From Streptomyces wuyuanensis (lineage in GTDB: Bacteria; Actinomycetota; Actinomycetes; Streptomycetales; Streptomycetaceae): a DNA stretch of 64,000 nucleotides. The notes under the pieces are model-generated. The model was not told the origin of the DNA, ran no database searches, and was given only the letters and a program-made list of their open reading frames with translations. The stretch spans positions 57,676 to 121,675 of the forward strand of contig NZ_FNHI01000021.1 in assembly GCF_900103455.1 (NCBI RefSeq), given 5' to 3'. Positions 63,706-64,000 of the stretch are shown piece after piece (positions within the stretch are counted from its first letter, which is position 1; each line of letters opens with the position of its first letter). The translations under genes and the position numbers were made by a program.

Positions 63706-64000
63706 GTGCGGCAGGGTGTCGAGGGTGACCGTCCGTACGGGGACCGCCGGTGGCGACGCGCCGTGCTCTTCGCCTCCGAGCGGAGCTTCAGGGTCTGGCG
63801 CTACGGCGTCGGCCATTCGCAGCTGCTGCTCCGTGCGGCTCCGGACGCCGGGCACCCGGTGCGTGCGGATCTCCTCTTCGAAGGCGTGGAAGCCATGCAA
63901 CTGGTGACCCGCTACGAAACCCTGGAACTTCATACGTTCGACGAAGCGGAGAGCGAGCGCATCTTCGAGAGGTCCGGTGTGCCTCCCCGGTGGAGATCGG
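63706..64000 (+). CDS. unidentified protein, N-terminal part (3' end outside window)
   Basis: An open frame from GTG 63706, ten bases after the MhuD-like stop, runs to the window end (98 residues). The sequence is mixed alpha/beta (AVLFASERSFRVWRYGVGHS, LLFEGVEAMQLVTRYETLEL) with a clear coding pattern and no signal peptide. Close spacing suggests co-transcription with the monooxygenase. The family is not recognised. Confidence 0.65.
   Translation, partial: MRQGVEGDRPYGDRRWRRAVLFASERSFRVWRYGVGHSQLLLRAAPDAGHPVRADLLFEGVEAMQLVTRYETLELHTFDEAESERIFERSGVPPRWRS

Overview
The window is chromosomal DNA of a high-GC actinomycete, almost certainly a Streptomyces. The evidence is the very GC-rich third codon positions, frequent GTG and TTG starts, operons linked by ATGA or GTGA overlaps, strong hairpin terminators without U-tails, an XRE/DUF397/ATPase trio, F420-type enzymes and many exported proteins. 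Nothing indicates a plasmid, prophage, insertion sequence, CRISPR array or tRNA gene.

Layout. 1-10.1 kb is housekeeping: a membrane protein, an RNB ribonuclease, YaaA, KDPG aldolase, a coupled RNase H/phosphatase - zinc-ribbon coiled coil - Nif3 operon, and an iron-siderophore binding lipoprotein behind an iron box. 10.3-13.6 kb is a MaoC hydratase - Zn alcohol dehydrogenase - SDR operon. 13.8-18.5 kb holds a response regulator that has lost its DNA-binding domain, an MFS exporter, a lipoprotein and an FAD oxidoreductase. 18.7-22.3 kb is a tightly coupled cassette of a secreted Lys/Ala-rich peptide, a DUF5819 protein, an HTTM membrane protein, an unknown protein and a serine hydrolase, followed by a convergent TrmB/LuxR-type regulator. 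23.7-27.4 kb holds an SCP-x-type thiolase and a fused acyl-CoA dehydrogenase. 27.8-38.7 kb is mixed: permease, methyltransferases, amidase, F420 oxidoreductase, lipoproteins, and a glycosyltransferase - methyltransferase - terpene-cyclase-like trio. 38.9-42.7 kb holds a KstR-type repressor, ferredoxin, aldehyde dehydrogenase and MBL hydrolase. 42.9-49.4 kb is a cobalamin-riboswitch-controlled ECF transporter operon. 49.7-64 kb holds an SLT lysozyme-like protein, a FadA5-type thiolase divergent from a CYP125-type P450, exported hydrolases and peptidases, a frameshifted lipoprotein, the XRE/DUF397/ATPase trio, an SDR, an O-methyltransferase and a MhuD-type haem-degrading monooxygenase.

How the parts fit together. 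The most coherent story is a dispersed sterol side-chain-like beta-oxidation regulon. A KstR-type repressor at 38981-39607 has recognisable TnnAACnnGTTnnA boxes at its own promoter and in front of the maoC-adh-sdr operon, the fused acyl-CoA dehydrogenase/thiolase pair and the FadA5/CYP125 divergent promoter, with a weaker one before the MBL gene. A second, unassigned palindrome, CTGACG-N3-CGTCAG, recurs at three of these promoters and also in front of the F420 oxidoreductase and aldehyde dehydrogenase genes, so two regulators appear to share one catabolic programme. The second story is the 18.7-22.3 kb cassette. Its architecture (secreted cationic peptide, small one-TM protein with a W-x-x-F-x-P motif, HTTM protein) resembles the SdpC/SdpA/SdpB peptide-toxin system, but the peptide family is not one I recognise. 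The third is the B12-riboswitch ECF operon, which adds two exported, membrane-anchored proteins, one of them an alpha/alpha-repeat protein that could bind cobalamin outside the cell.
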